Shown here one piece after another: positions 16,559 through 25,193 of a DNA stretch of 64,000 bases (the first letter of the stretch is position 1; the number at the start of each line of letters is the position of its first letter). The stretch spans positions 1,434,055-1,498,054 of the forward strand of contig NZ_JQMQ01000005.1 in NCBI RefSeq assembly GCF_000744815.1, written 5' to 3'. The DNA is from Phaeacidiphilus oryzae TH49. Its GTDB lineage: Bacteria; Actinomycetota; Actinomycetes; Streptomycetales; Streptomycetaceae. Position numbers and translations under genes: made by a program. The notes under the pieces are model-generated. The model was not told the DNA's origin. It saw nothing but the letters and a program-made list of their open reading frames with translations, and did not search any database.

Positions 16559-16614
16559 CCCACCGGCTTCACTCTGACCTGACCCACCGGCTTCACGCCG
16601 ACCCGACCCGCCGG
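16543..16614. repeat. Three tandem copies of a 24-bp repeat spanning the uppP stop codon
   Basis: Copies at 16543-16566, 16567-16590 and 16591-16614 begin CTTCACCCTGACCTGACC in copy 1 and diverge slightly. Copy 1 contains the last codons and the TGA (16556-16558) of uppP, so the 3' end of the gene has been duplicated outwards. Confidence 0.9.
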
Positions 16615-16662
16615 CGGCCGCCCGGACTCCGCTGTCGGCCGCGGCAGTCCGCGTCGCCGGGC

Positions 16663-17502
16663 TCAGTACGCGTGGTCCGCCGTCACCTCCGCGGCCAGTG
16701 ACAGCGCGCGTCGCGCCGCCGCGCCGCCGTCCTCCAGCAGCGTCAGCGCCAACGCGTCCACGACCGCGAGATGCGCCAGCCGGCCGGCGACCGCCTCCAG
16801 GCCCAGCACCAGGTCCTGCCCGCCCGCCAGCAGCGTCCGGGTGGCCAGCTCGGTCAGCGGCGTCCGCGCGTAGCTGGTCAGCGCGATCACCTCGGCTCCG
16901 GCCTCGCGCGCTCGGCGGGCCGCGTCCACCGTGGTCCGGGTCGCCCCGGTGTGGCTGATCGCCAGGCAGACCCCGGTGGCCGGCAGCAGCCCGGCGGAGA
17001 GCTGCGCCGTCAGCGGATCGGCCGGCGCGTCCACGGCCAGTCCGAGCGCCCTCAGCCGGTAGGCCGCGTCCAGCGCGACCGCGGCGGAGAGCCCGGCCCC
17101 GGTGACCAGCACCCGCGAGGCGGAGCCCAGGGCGGCGGCCGCCTCGTCTAGCTGGGCCTGCGACACGGTCCCGGCCAGCCCCTCCAGCGTCTCCCGGGCG
17201 GCCCGTACGCTCCGGCTCAGCGGGTCGGCGTCACCCTCCCCGCCGCCGGAGGAGGGGCCGAAGACGCTGCCCGCCGCCAGGATCTTCACCTCCTGGAAGC
17301 CCCGGAAGCCGAGCCGCTGGCAGGTGCGGACCACCGTGGAGGCCGCCGTCCCGGCGAGCTCGGCGACATCGCTCACGCTCAGCCGCACCAGCTCCCCGCC
17401 CCGGTCGAGGAGCACCTGCGCGACGCGTGCCTCGGCGTCCCGCAACCCGGGCAGCCGGGACCTGATCCGGGCCGAGAAACCGGCTTGGGAATTCTGTTCC
17501 AT
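16663..17502 (-). CDS. MurR/RpiR-family transcriptional regulator
   Basis: 279 aa. The N-terminal HTH_6 domain occupies residues 1-80 (SVSDVAELAGTAASTVVRTCQRLGF). The C-terminal SIS sugar-isomerase-like sensor domain lies at about 120-250 (SRVLVTGAGLSAAVALDAAYRL, LAISHTGATRTTVDAARRA). SIS domains of this family bind phosphosugars or related ligands. The start at 17502 is the only ATG in the proper place; a 14-bp palindrome covers it, suggesting autoregulation. The gene is divergent from the EamA transporter and likely controls it. Confidence 0.88.
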   Translation of the reverse strand: MEQNSQAGFSARIRSRLPGLRDAEARVAQVLLDRGGELVRLSVSDVAELAGTAASTVVRTCQRLGFRGFQEVKILAAGSVFGPSSGGGEGDADPLSRSVRAARETLEGLAGTVSQAQLDEAAAALGSASRVLVTGAGLSAAVALDAAYRLRALGLAVDAPADPLTAQLSAGLLPATGVCLAISHTGATRTTVDAARRAREAGAEVIALTSYARTPLTELATRTLLAGGQDLVLGLEAVAGRLAHLAVVDALALTLLEDGGAAARRALSLAAEVTADHAY

Positions 17503-17512
17503 GAACTCATGG
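17499..17512. promoter_or_regulatory. Palindrome over the RpiR start codon
   Basis: CCATGA-AC-TCATGG is a perfect inverted repeat (6-bp arms, 2-bp centre) that includes the regulator's start codon and lies in the short divergent region shared with the EamA gene. It is a candidate operator for the RpiR-type protein. Confidence 0.45.
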
Positions 17513-17595
17513 TATACGTGGAACGACTTTCCGGAGCCGACTGGCCGGCCGGAGTCCTGACAGCCAAGCCGAACAACCGAAGGGGGCCGACGCCC

Positions 17596-18450
17596 GTGGT
17601 CGCGTCCGTCGTGGTCGCCGTACTGGGAGCGGCACTGCTGCACGCCGCATGGAACGCGCTGGCCCACGCCTCCGAGGACAAGCTCGCCGGGTTCGTCCTG
17701 ATCGACCTCGGCTACCTCCTCTGCGCGGCGGCGATCGTCTGCCTGGCCCCGGCGCCGGACCGGGCGGCCTGGCCGTTCATCGCCTCCTCGGCCGCGCTCC
17801 AGGCCGGCTACCAGGCGATGCTGCTGCAGGCCTACCGGCTGGGCGACTTCGGCCAGATGTACCCGCTGGCCCGCGGCACCTCGCCGTGGGTGGTCGCGGT
17901 GCTCTCCGTCACCGTGCTCGGACAGGCGCTGCCCGTGGGCGAGTTGACCGGCGTACTGGTGCTCTCCGCGGGCCTGGCCGCGCTCGCCTTCGCCGACGGG
18001 ATCCCCGGGCGCGGCCAGGTTCCCGCGCTGGGAGCCGCGGTGGCCACCGGCGCGCTGATCGCCTCCTACACCGTGGTGGACGGCACCGGGGTGCGGCAGG
18101 CCGGCAGCGTCCTCGGCTACGTCGGCTGGATGTTCCTGGTGCAGGCGCTTCCGCTGCCGCTGGTGGCCCTCGCCGTCCGCGGCCGGGCGCTGCTCCCGGC
18201 GCTCCGGCCCGCCTGGGGCCGCGGGCTGTTCGGCGGCGCGCTGTCGCTGGCCGCCTACGGCCTGGTGGTGTGGGCCCAGTCCCGCGCCCCGGGCAGCCTG
18301 GCCGGCATCGCGGCCCTCCGCGAGACCAGCATCGTCATCGGCGCCCTGATCGGCACCTTCCTCTTCCGCGAGCGCTTCGGCCGGGTCCGCACCGCCGCCA
18401 GCACCGCCGTCCTGGCGGGGATAGCGGTGCTCGAACTCGCCGCCCGCTAG
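17596..18450 (+). CDS. EamA/DMT-family transporter
   Basis: 284 aa with about ten transmembrane helices in two EamA halves. The first half includes ALLHAAWNALAHASEDKL and ARGTSPWVVAVLSVTVLG; the second includes LRETSIVIGALIGTFLFRE, a typical EamA ending (RETS..., F.E). It probably exports or imports a small metabolite. I chose the GTG at 17596 with AAGGGGG about ten bases upstream; the frame stays open upstream but without a better signal. It is divergent from the RpiR regulator and ends 18 bases from the convergent XRE-cupin gene. Confidence 0.85.
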   Translation: MVASVVVAVLGAALLHAAWNALAHASEDKLAGFVLIDLGYLLCAAAIVCLAPAPDRAAWPFIASSAALQAGYQAMLLQAYRLGDFGQMYPLARGTSPWVVAVLSVTVLGQALPVGELTGVLVLSAGLAALAFADGIPGRGQVPALGAAVATGALIASYTVVDGTGVRQAGSVLGYVGWMFLVQALPLPLVALAVRGRALLPALRPAWGRGLFGGALSLAAYGLVVWAQSRAPGSLAGIAALRETSIVIGALIGTFLFRERFGRVRTAASTAVLAGIAVLELAAR

Positions 18451-18468
18451 CCGGAGTCGAGGCCCCCG

Positions 18469-19005
18469 TCAGTAACTGGGCGGGGTGACCGCCACGATGA
18501 ACTCGACCGGCTCCTCGCCGTGGTTGACGTAGCGGTGCGGCAGGCTGGAGTCGAAGTAGCAGCTGTCGCCCGGCCCGAGCGACCGCTCCTCCCCCGCGAC
18601 CTCGATGGTCAGCCGCCCCGAGACGACCACCGCGCACTCCTCCGAGGGGTGGGTCCACGGTTCCGGCGAGGAGGCACCGCCCGGCGGCAGGCGACCCTCC
18701 AGCATCTCCAGCCGGCCGTGGCCGGGCGAGATCCGCGAGTAGCTGGCGCCCCCGGACGGCGACCGCACCAGCATCCGGCGGTCCCGCTCGACCACCGAGA
18801 CCGCGGCCGCGTCACCGCTCTGGAAGAGGCTGAACAGCGGGACGCCGAGCGCCTTGGAGACCTTGCGGAGGGTCTCCAGGCTGGGATCGGCGAGGTCGCG
18901 TTCGACCTGGCTGATCAGCCCGGTGGAGACGCCGGCCGCGGAGGCCAGCTGGGCGACGGTCATACCGCGGGTGGTCCGCAGTTCGCGGATCTGGGCGCCA
19001 AGCAC
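18469..19005 (-). CDS. XRE-family regulator with C-terminal cupin domain
   Basis: 178 aa. The helix-turn-helix is at residues 5-60 (IRELRTTRGMTVAQLASAAG, GLISQVERDLADPSLETL). A small cupin domain is at about 105-175 (HPSEECAVVVSGRLTIEVAG, GDSCYFDSSLPHRYVNHG). Proteins of this kind (PuuR-like) sense small ligands and often repress amine or amino-acid catabolic genes. The GTG start at 19005 has GAGGA eight bases upstream. It is divergent from the PLP enzyme gene at 19115, which it probably controls together with the permease beyond. Confidence 0.88.
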   Translation of the reverse strand: MLGAQIRELRTTRGMTVAQLASAAGVSTGLISQVERDLADPSLETLRKVSKALGVPLFSLFQSGDAAAVSVVERDRRMLVRSPSGGASYSRISPGHGRLEMLEGRLPPGGASSPEPWTHPSEECAVVVSGRLTIEVAGEERSLGPGDSCYFDSSLPHRYVNHGEEPVEFIVAVTPPSY

Positions 19006-19114
19006 GTCAGGAATCCTCGCACAGCGCGTCTCCCGCTACCGCCGGTGCATGCTGTTGAATGAGATTAAAATCCTTCGGTTCCATTGAAAGTCCCCGCAGG
19101 AGGTCGACCACCAT
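19006..19114. promoter_or_regulatory. AT-rich divergent control region between the XRE-cupin and PLP enzyme genes
   Basis: An unusually AT-rich stretch (TTGAATGAGATTAAAATCC, 19055-19073) stands out from the GC-rich surroundings. TTGAA occurs twice 29 bases apart (19055-19059 and 19084-19088). AGGAGG precedes the PLP enzyme ATG. This is where the XRE-cupin protein would be expected to bind. Confidence 0.4.
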
Positions 19115-20269
19115 ATGACGTCGCTTCGCACGCCCGATCTCACGCCCGAGCAGTTCCGCGCCGAGTTCCCCTCCCTCCGCGACACCGTCCACCTCGCGAG
19201 CTGCAGCCAGGGAGCGGTGTCCCGGCGCCTGACCGAGGCCATGCGCGGCTACGCCGAGACCCTCCGCGACCAGGGTGCGGCCTGGGAGACCTGGATGGCC
19301 GAGGTCGAGCGGGCCCGGACCCGGTTCGCCCGGCTGATCGGCGCGACGGCCGAGGAGATAGCCGTGCTGCCCAGCGCCTCGGCCGGGGCCTTCCAGGCGG
19401 CGTCCGGACTCGACTGGACCGAGCGGCCCCAAGTGGTGAGCACCGAGCTGGAGTTCCCCTCCGTGGCGCATGTCTGGCACGCCCAGCGGCAGCGCGGAGC
19501 CCGGGTCGCCATGGTGCGCGGCCACGGCGACGCCCCGCCGCCCGCCGAGGCCTACGCCGAACTCGTGGACGAGCGCACCGGGTTGGTCTCCGTCCCGCTG
19601 GTCTGCTACCGCAACGGGGCTCGGCTCCCGGTCCGGGAGGTGGCCGCGCTGGCGCACGAAAGGGGCGCCCGAGTCTTCGTGGACGCCTACCAGGGCGCCG
19701 GGGTGCTCCCCCTCGACGTCCGCGAACTCGACTGCGACTACCTGGTCTCCGGGGCGCTGAAGTACCTCCTCGGCCTGCCCGGGATCGCCTTCCTCTACGT
19801 CCGCGCGGGCCTCACCCACCCCCGCGACCCGGAGCTCACCGGCTGGTTCGGCCGGGTCGACCCGTACGCCTTCGACCCCGACGGGCTGGACTTCCCGTCC
19901 GCCGCCCGCCGGTTCGAGAGCGGCACTCCCGCCATCCCCGCGGCCTACGCCGCCAACGCCGGGATGGACATGCTGGACAGGATCGACCCGGTGACCGGCT
20001 ACGCCCATGTCTCCACCCTGGTCGACGAACTCGCCACCGTCCTCCTCGACTCCGGCGAGCGGCTGGCCTCCCCGGCCGACCCGGCGCAGCGCGGGCCGCA
20101 GATCGCCCTGCGGGACGAGGACCCGAACCGGCTCGCCCACTGGCTGGCCGAACGCCGGATCGTCACCGCCGCCCGCGGCGACGCGGTCCGCCTCTCCTTC
20201 CACTACTACAGCGACCGCTCGGACGTGGCGGCCGTCGCGGACGCCGTGCGCGAGTACCGCAAGCTGTAG
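19115..20269 (+). CDS. Aminotransferase class V-fold PLP enzyme
   Basis: 384 aa, fold-type I PLP enzyme of the class V group (cysteine desulfurase, isopenicillin N epimerase and relatives). The PLP aspartate lies in VFVDAYQGAG and the PLP lysine is Lys216 in LVSGALKYLLGLPG. A cysteine-containing desulfurase loop is not obvious, so a desulfurase role is not supported. ATG at 19115 has a strong AGGAGG. Neighbours are a divergent cupin regulator and a convergent amino-acid permease, suggesting that it acts on an imported amino acid or amine. The substrate is unknown. Confidence 0.85.
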   Translation: MTSLRTPDLTPEQFRAEFPSLRDTVHLASCSQGAVSRRLTEAMRGYAETLRDQGAAWETWMAEVERARTRFARLIGATAEEIAVLPSASAGAFQAASGLDWTERPQVVSTELEFPSVAHVWHAQRQRGARVAMVRGHGDAPPPAEAYAELVDERTGLVSVPLVCYRNGARLPVREVAALAHERGARVFVDAYQGAGVLPLDVRELDCDYLVSGALKYLLGLPGIAFLYVRAGLTHPRDPELTGWFGRVDPYAFDPDGLDFPSAARRFESGTPAIPAAYAANAGMDMLDRIDPVTGYAHVSTLVDELATVLLDSGERLASPADPAQRGPQIALRDEDPNRLAHWLAERRIVTAARGDAVRLSFHYYSDRSDVAAVADAVREYRKL

Positions 20270-20286
20270 AGCGACGGGGGCGGCCC

Positions 20287-21753
20287 CTAGGCGGCCTCGT
20301 GGTCGTGGCCCGGGGCCGCCGCCTCCCTCAACTCCCGGGCCAGCGGCCCCTCTTCGCGTCCCCGGAAGCCCTTCGCCCGCAGCACGGCGTAGACCGCCGC
20401 CAGCACCGCGAAGAACGGGATGCCGAACTTCCAGGCCGGGTCGAGCCCGGGGATGAAGAAGGTGGAGACCAGCACCCCGGCCAGGAACAGCGCCGCCAGT
20501 CCCGAGGTCACCGGTGCGCCCATCAGCCGCACCGGCGAGGCCGGCAGGCCCAGCCTCCGGCGGCGGATCCGGAAGGCGGTGTGGGTGGCCAGGATCATGA
20601 TCCAGACGGTGATCGCCGCGAACACCGAGATCCCGAAGAGCACCAGATACGCCTGCGAGTCGGACTTCGCCGAGAGCACTGCCCCGATCACCAGGCCGAG
20701 CGCGGACAGCCCCAGGGCGTTGAGCGGAACGCCGTTGCGGGTCAGCCGCCCGCTCCAGCGCGGTGCGAAGCCGTGCCCGGCCAGCGAGTGGATCATCCGC
20801 GTGGTCAGGTACAGGTTGGCGTTGGCGCTGGAGAGCGCGGCGGTGAGGACGACGAAGTTCATCACCCCGGCCGCCGCCGGCACCCCGGCCGAGGCGAAGA
20901 CCCGGACGAACGGACTGGCCTGGATGCTGCCGCCCTGGGCGGTCACGGTCCACGGCACCACCGCGGCCACCACCAGGATCGCCAGCACATAGAAGAGGCC
21001 GAGCCGGAGGATCATCCGGCGGGCGGCCCGCGGGATGTCCCGGGCCGGGTTCTCCGACTCGGCCGCGGTCACCGAGACGACCTCGGTGCCGATGTAGCTG
21101 AAGAGGACGAAGACCATGGCCATGCCGAGCCCGGTGACGCCGTTGGGCAGGAACCCGCCGTGCCGGGTGAGGTTGCCCAGGCCGGTGGGGGCGCGGTGGG
21201 GCAGTCCGAGGAAGATCAGTGCCGCGCCGAGGAGGATGAAGACCGCGATCGCCGTCGCCTTGATCATCGAGAACCAGTACTCGAACTCGCCGAAGAGCCG
21301 GACGGCGGCCGCGTTGATGCCGAGCACCAGCAGCGAGAAGACCACCACCGGTATCCACAGCGGCAGTTGGGGCCACCAGTAGGAGAGGTATATCCCGGCC
21401 GCGATCACCTCTCCGCCCACCGCGATGACCTGCATCGCCCAGTACGTCCAGCGGAGGACGAAACCGGCCCCGACGCCGAGGTAGGAGTGGGCGATCGCGC
21501 CGAAGGCCCCGGCCTCCGGGTGGACCACCACCATCTCGGCGAGCGCCCAGCAGATCACCAGGGCGACCAGCCCGCAGGCCACATAGGCGAGGACCACCGA
21601 GGGCCCGGTCTTGCTGATGGCCAGCCCCGAGCCGAGGAAGAGCCCGGTGCCGATCGCTCCGCCCAGGCCCATCATCGTCAACTGCCGGCTGGTCAGCCGT
21701 CTTTGCAGATGCTGCGGATCCAGACCGGACCGTTCGGTCCCTGTGGCGGTCAT
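20287..21753 (-). CDS. APC-superfamily amino-acid permease (AAT/GabP type)
   Basis: 488 aa with 12 predicted helices. The opening LTSRQLTMMGLGGAIGTGLFLGSG is diagnostic of the amino acid transporter (AAT) family that includes GabP, ProY and AroP; SYIGTEVVSVTAAESENPA and MTMMG-type segments also fit. The ATG at 21753 with GAGGGG upstream is preferred over an upstream ATG (21834) whose added residues are Arg-rich and unlike a permease. It converges on the PLP enzyme gene (17 bases apart), so the two are probably co-regulated rather than co-transcribed. It likely imports an amino acid or GABA-like compound. Confidence 0.88.
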   Translation of the reverse strand: MTATGTERSGLDPQHLQRRLTSRQLTMMGLGGAIGTGLFLGSGLAISKTGPSVVLAYVACGLVALVICWALAEMVVVHPEAGAFGAIAHSYLGVGAGFVLRWTYWAMQVIAVGGEVIAAGIYLSYWWPQLPLWIPVVVFSLLVLGINAAAVRLFGEFEYWFSMIKATAIAVFILLGAALIFLGLPHRAPTGLGNLTRHGGFLPNGVTGLGMAMVFVLFSYIGTEVVSVTAAESENPARDIPRAARRMILRLGLFYVLAILVVAAVVPWTVTAQGGSIQASPFVRVFASAGVPAAAGVMNFVVLTAALSSANANLYLTTRMIHSLAGHGFAPRWSGRLTRNGVPLNALGLSALGLVIGAVLSAKSDSQAYLVLFGISVFAAITVWIMILATHTAFRIRRRRLGLPASPVRLMGAPVTSGLAALFLAGVLVSTFFIPGLDPAWKFGIPFFAVLAAVYAVLRAKGFRGREEGPLARELREAAAPGHDHEAA

Positions 21754-21984
21754 GGTGCCGTCCCCTCGACTCGCGCGCGCCTCGCTGTGGCCGGCGCGAC
21801 GCCGTCGTCGCCCCCGGAACTGATTCACCCTCATTGAACAGGCGTCACAGACGCTAACGGCCCGCCTGACACCACGTCAACAAATCCGGCGCAGCTTGAA
21901 GCGGGCGACCGGGCCTCCGGCGGACGGCGGCTCAGCGACTCGGCGACTCGGCGGCAAGCCGCAGGCCGCAGGCCGCACTCCCGC

Positions 21985-23643
21985 TCAGGCCGGCAGCCGC
22001 TCCAGCAGGGCCGTGAAGTCGGTGCCGGAGGGCAGGGTGCCGAGGGCGAGGCCCCGGTCGCCGGCCAGGCGGGAGGCGCAGAACGCGTCGGCCACCGCCG
22101 CCGGCGCGTGCCGGACCAGCAGCGAGCCCTGGAGCACCAGCGCCGCCCGCTCGATCAGCCGCCGGGCGCGCAGCTCGGCATCCTCCGACCGGGCCAGCTC
22201 GCCGAGCAGCTCCCGCCAGGCCGCATCCAGCCGGGCGTCGGCGCCGGAGGCCGCCTCGACCTCGGCCCGGAAGGCCTCCAGCGACTCCGGCTCGCGGGCC
22301 AGCGCCCGCAGCATGTCCAGCGCGTTGACGTTGCCCGAGCCCTCCCAGATCCCGTTGACCGGCGCCTCGCGGTACAGCCTGGGCATCCCCGAGGCCTCGT
22401 CGTACCCGTTGCCGCCCAGGCACTCCAGCGCCTCGCCGACCACCATCGGCGCCCGCTTGCACACCCAGTACTTGCCCACCGCGGTGGCCAGCCGCAGAAA
22501 GGCGCGCTCACCGGCGTCCCCGCGATGCGCCCGGTCGGCGGCCCCGGCCAGCCGCAGCCCGAGGGTGGTCGCCGCCTCCGACTCCAGCGCCAGGTCGCCC
22601 AGCACGTTGCGCATCAGCGGCTGGTCGATCAGCCGCCGCCCGAACACCGAGCGGTGGCGGGTGTGGTGGGCGGCCTGGGCGAGGGCCTCCCGGGTCGTCC
22701 CGGCGGTGCCGAGGACGCAGTCCAGCCGGGTCATGGTGACCATCTCGATGATGGTCCGCACCCCCTTGCCCTCCGGGCCGACCAGCCAGGCCACCGTGTC
22801 GTCGAACTCCGGCTCGCTGCTGGCGTTGGAGCGGTTGCCGAGCTTGTCCTTGAGCCGCTGGATGCGGAAGGTGTTGCGGCTGCCGTCCGGCAGCACCCGG
22901 GGCACCAGGAAGCAGGACAGGCCGCCCGGCGCCTGCGCCAGCACCAGGAAGAGGTCGTTCATCGGAGCGCTGGTGAACCACTTGTGGCCGCGCAGCCGCC
23001 AACTGCCGTCCGGCCGCTCGACGGCGGCCGTGGTGTTGGCGCGGACGTCGGTGCCGCCCTGCTTCTCCGTCATCCCCATCCCGGCGAGCAGCCCCTGCTT
23101 CTCGGTCGGGGTGCGCAGCCCCGGGTCGTAGACCCGGCTGGTGAGCAGCGGCTCGTAGACCGCGGCCAGCTCGGGGGCGTGCCGGAGGGCGGGGACCGCA
23201 GCGTAGGTCATCGAGACCGGGCAGAGGTGGCCCTGCTCCAGCATGCTGGCGACCATGAAGCCGGCCGCCCGGGCGACATGGGCGCCGGGGCGCTCGTCCG
23301 CCCAGGCCGCGCCGGCCAGCCCGGCGCTCACCGAGGCGTCCATCAGCGAGTGGTAGGCGGGGTGGAAGTCCACCTCGTCCACGCGATTGCCGTAGCGGTC
23401 GTGGGTGCGCAGCTCGGGCTCGTGCCGGTTGGCCTGATCGGCCCAGACGCGGGCGGGCTCGCCGCCGACCAGGCGACCCAGCCGGTGGAGGTCGTCCAGG
23501 CACCATGCGGCGCCCTCCCGGCGGACGCCCTCCAGCAGCACCGCGTCGTCGGCGGCGTCGTGCCCGGTCAACGGCGGGGCCTGGTTGACCACTTGGTGGG
23601 TGACGGCGCTCGGGCTGCTGTGCGGGGCTGCGGTGGTGGACAT
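21985..23643 (-). CDS. aidB: AidB-like acyl-CoA dehydrogenase family protein
   Basis: 552 aa flavoprotein of the AidB subgroup. Diagnostic segments are GMGMTEKQGGTDVRANTT, GHKWFTSAPMNDLFLVLAQA, RLKDKLGNRSNASSEPEF and LECLGGNGYDEASG. In E. coli AidB is induced in the adaptive response to alkylation, binds DNA and has isovaleryl-CoA dehydrogenase activity; the role here is inferred from the family. The C-terminal region (about residues 430-552) contains the AidB-specific extension. ATG at 23643 has AAAGGA upstream. It lies 62 bases downstream of a TetR gene on the same strand and is probably co-transcribed with it. Confidence 0.9.
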   Translation of the reverse strand: MSTTAAPHSSPSAVTHQVVNQAPPLTGHDAADDAVLLEGVRREGAAWCLDDLHRLGRLVGGEPARVWADQANRHEPELRTHDRYGNRVDEVDFHPAYHSLMDASVSAGLAGAAWADERPGAHVARAAGFMVASMLEQGHLCPVSMTYAAVPALRHAPELAAVYEPLLTSRVYDPGLRTPTEKQGLLAGMGMTEKQGGTDVRANTTAAVERPDGSWRLRGHKWFTSAPMNDLFLVLAQAPGGLSCFLVPRVLPDGSRNTFRIQRLKDKLGNRSNASSEPEFDDTVAWLVGPEGKGVRTIIEMVTMTRLDCVLGTAGTTREALAQAAHHTRHRSVFGRRLIDQPLMRNVLGDLALESEAATTLGLRLAGAADRAHRGDAGERAFLRLATAVGKYWVCKRAPMVVGEALECLGGNGYDEASGMPRLYREAPVNGIWEGSGNVNALDMLRALAREPESLEAFRAEVEAASGADARLDAAWRELLGELARSEDAELRARRLIERAALVLQGSLLVRHAPAAVADAFCASRLAGDRGLALGTLPSGTDFTALLERLPA

Positions 23644-23705
23644 GGGACGGGGTCCTTTCCGTGGGGGCGGCCGAACCGGGCTGGGACACCCGGGGACGGC
23701 CGGGA

Positions 23706-24398
23706 TCAGCCGGAGTACTGCCGCGCGCCCGCGCAGCGCAGCGCCATCGCGATGAGCTCGGCCAGCAGCGCCTCGGCATCCCGCGTGCCCGCGCCCGGGC
23801 CCGCGCCCAGAGCCGGGGCGGAACTGGGAGCGGAGGCGGAAGCAGAGGCGTGGCCGCGGCCGCCGCCGAGCGGGTCGAGCGGATCGACCAGCACCTCGCC
23901 GACCGCCCCGGTCAGCGCGGCGGCGGTGATCGCACCGTCCTGCTCGGGCAGCAGGCCCTTCGCCATCCCCTCCTCCATGACCTCGGCGAAGAGCGCGCGA
24001 TAGCGGAGGCGGTAGGCGAGCCGCTCGGCGCCGACCGCCGGCTCGGCCGGGGCGGCCAGCAGGGCGTAGGCCAGGCCGGGGTTCTCCAGCGCCCGCCGGG
24101 CGAAGACCTCCACCCCGCGGCCGAGCCGCTCGACGGGGTCGCCCGGTCCGCGCAGCACCTCGCCGAGGACCTCCACCTCGTGCCCGGCGGCCCGCCGGAA
24201 CACCTCCACCGAGAGCTCCGCCTTGGAGGCGAAGTGCTGGTAGACCGACCCGGCGGAGATGCCGGCCGCGTCGGCCACCGCGTTGACCGAGGCCCTGGCC
24301 CAGCCCACCTCGGCGACCACGGCGGTGGCGCAGGTCACCAGCCGGTCCCGGGCGGCTTCCAGCCGGCGGAGCTCCGCGGGCGGCTTGCGATACGGCAT
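23706..24398 (-). CDS. TetR-family regulator
   Basis: 230 aa. The N-terminal HTH is at about residues 15-60 (NAVADAAGISAGSVYQHFASKAEL), and the rest is a helical ligand-binding domain. A low-complexity Ser/Ala/Gly stretch (HASASASAPSSAPALGAGPG) sits near the C-terminus. The ATG at 24398 gives the usual TetR N-terminal length. Being the first gene of a two-gene unit with aidB, it probably represses its own promoter and thereby aidB. The ligand is unknown. Confidence 0.87.
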   Translation of the reverse strand: MPYRKPPAELRRLEAARDRLVTCATAVVAEVGWARASVNAVADAAGISAGSVYQHFASKAELSVEVFRRAAGHEVEVLGEVLRGPGDPVERLGRGVEVFARRALENPGLAYALLAAPAEPAVGAERLAYRLRYRALFAEVMEEGMAKGLLPEQDGAITAAALTGAVGEVLVDPLDPLGGGRGHASASASAPSSAPALGAGPGAGTRDAEALLAELIAMALRCAGARQYSG

Positions 24399-24406
24399 GC
24401 AAGCAG

Positions 24407-24420
24407 TGAACCACCATTCA
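24407..24420. promoter_or_regulatory. Possible TetR operator upstream of the TetR/aidB unit
   Basis: TGAA-CCACCA-TTCA is a short inverted repeat nine bases upstream of the TetR start. Arms are only four bases, so support is weak. Confidence 0.25.
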
Positions 24421-24469
24421 GAGCTTTGGGCCACCACCCGAACGCCCGCGGAGCCGCCCGGCTCCCCGC

Positions 24470-24799
24470 TTACGCCGACCTGAGCGAGGTCCCCTCCGCC
24501 GACTGCTCCGGATCGGCCTCCCGCCCCCACTCCACCCGGGCCGTCTCCAGAAGCTGCCGCCAGGACCGCACGGTCGGGCGCCGGCGCAGGATCGCCCGGC
24601 GCTCCCGCTCGGTGGCACCACCCCAGACGCCGAACTCGACCCGGTGGTCGAGCGCGTAGGCCAGGCACTCGGTCCTGACCGGACAGCCCATGCACACCGC
24701 CTTCGCCCGATGCTGGGCCGCTCCGTCAACGAACAGGTCCTCGGGATCAGTACGGTTGCAGGCCGCGAGGTCCCGCCAGTGCGCCACTTCCGAAGCCAT
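24470..24799 (-). CDS. wblA: WhiB-family regulator, WblA-like
   Basis: 109 aa iron-sulfur regulator. The four cluster cysteines are Cys14, Cys36, Cys39 and Cys45 (C-x21-C-x2-C-x5-C), followed by FGVWGGATERERRAILRRRP. The segment DGAAQHRAKAVCMGCPVRTE and the ending TVRSWRQLLETARVEW match WblA closely, rather than WhiB or WblE. WblA represses antibiotic production and promotes aerial development in Streptomyces. The N-terminus (MASEVAHWRDL) and short C-terminal tail differ from the S. coelicolor protein as I recall it, and the neighbours (TetR/aidB) are not those of the S. coelicolor wblA locus, so a paralogue is possible. ATG at 24799 has GGGGAGGA upstream. Confidence 0.82.
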   Translation of the reverse strand: MASEVAHWRDLAACNRTDPEDLFVDGAAQHRAKAVCMGCPVRTECLAYALDHRVEFGVWGGATERERRAILRRRPTVRSWRQLLETARVEWGREADPEQSAEGTSLRSA

Positions 24800-25193
24800 G
24801 ATGTCCTCCCCACCGTGACAGCCAAGACCGGTCCCAACCGGTTGAAGCTGCGACAACCCTAGGGATCTTGCTGAACGACTCAATCCCGACGTACCACCAT
24901 CGGGTGAACCGAGGAGGAACGGACCCGGACGGCGCCTCAAGGGTCTACAAGCACCCTCCGTCCCCGGGCCATGACGCTACGTCAATGATCCGCTGGGGAC
25001 GGGGTGGTGGCCCTGGGAGAGGGAGCGCCGCAGGTCACGCGGAGGAGGCCGAGCGGCGAGCGCGGCCCATGGTCGGGCCTGAGGGCGTCCGGCACAAATC
25101 ACTGACGCGCAGCCGTCGTTGCGGCCCGGGCCCCCGGAAGGTCCTGGTCGCGCCACCGTCACCCCGCCGCCCCGTCACCCCGCCGGCGTCACC
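24800..25193. other. 394-bp intergenic region upstream of wblA
   Basis: Contains the promoter region of the WblA-like gene on the minus strand. I see no convincing gene. Long upstream regions are usual for developmental regulators of this family. No clear hairpin or repeat was found. Confidence 0.5.

Noticed and set aside
16663-17667. RpiR regulator starting at 17667
   Set aside because: The extra 55 residues overlap the divergent EamA gene start and are low-complexity; the ATG at 17502 gives the normal N-terminus.
19115-20269. Cysteine desulfurase (SufS/IscS) assignment for the PLP enzyme
   Set aside because: No persulfide cysteine loop or Suf/Isc neighbours are visible, so only the fold-level call is kept.
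21985-24417. A fused TetR-AidB reading frame
   Set aside because: The upstream part is out of frame with the true TetR protein. AidB starts at 23643 with a Shine-Dalgarno.
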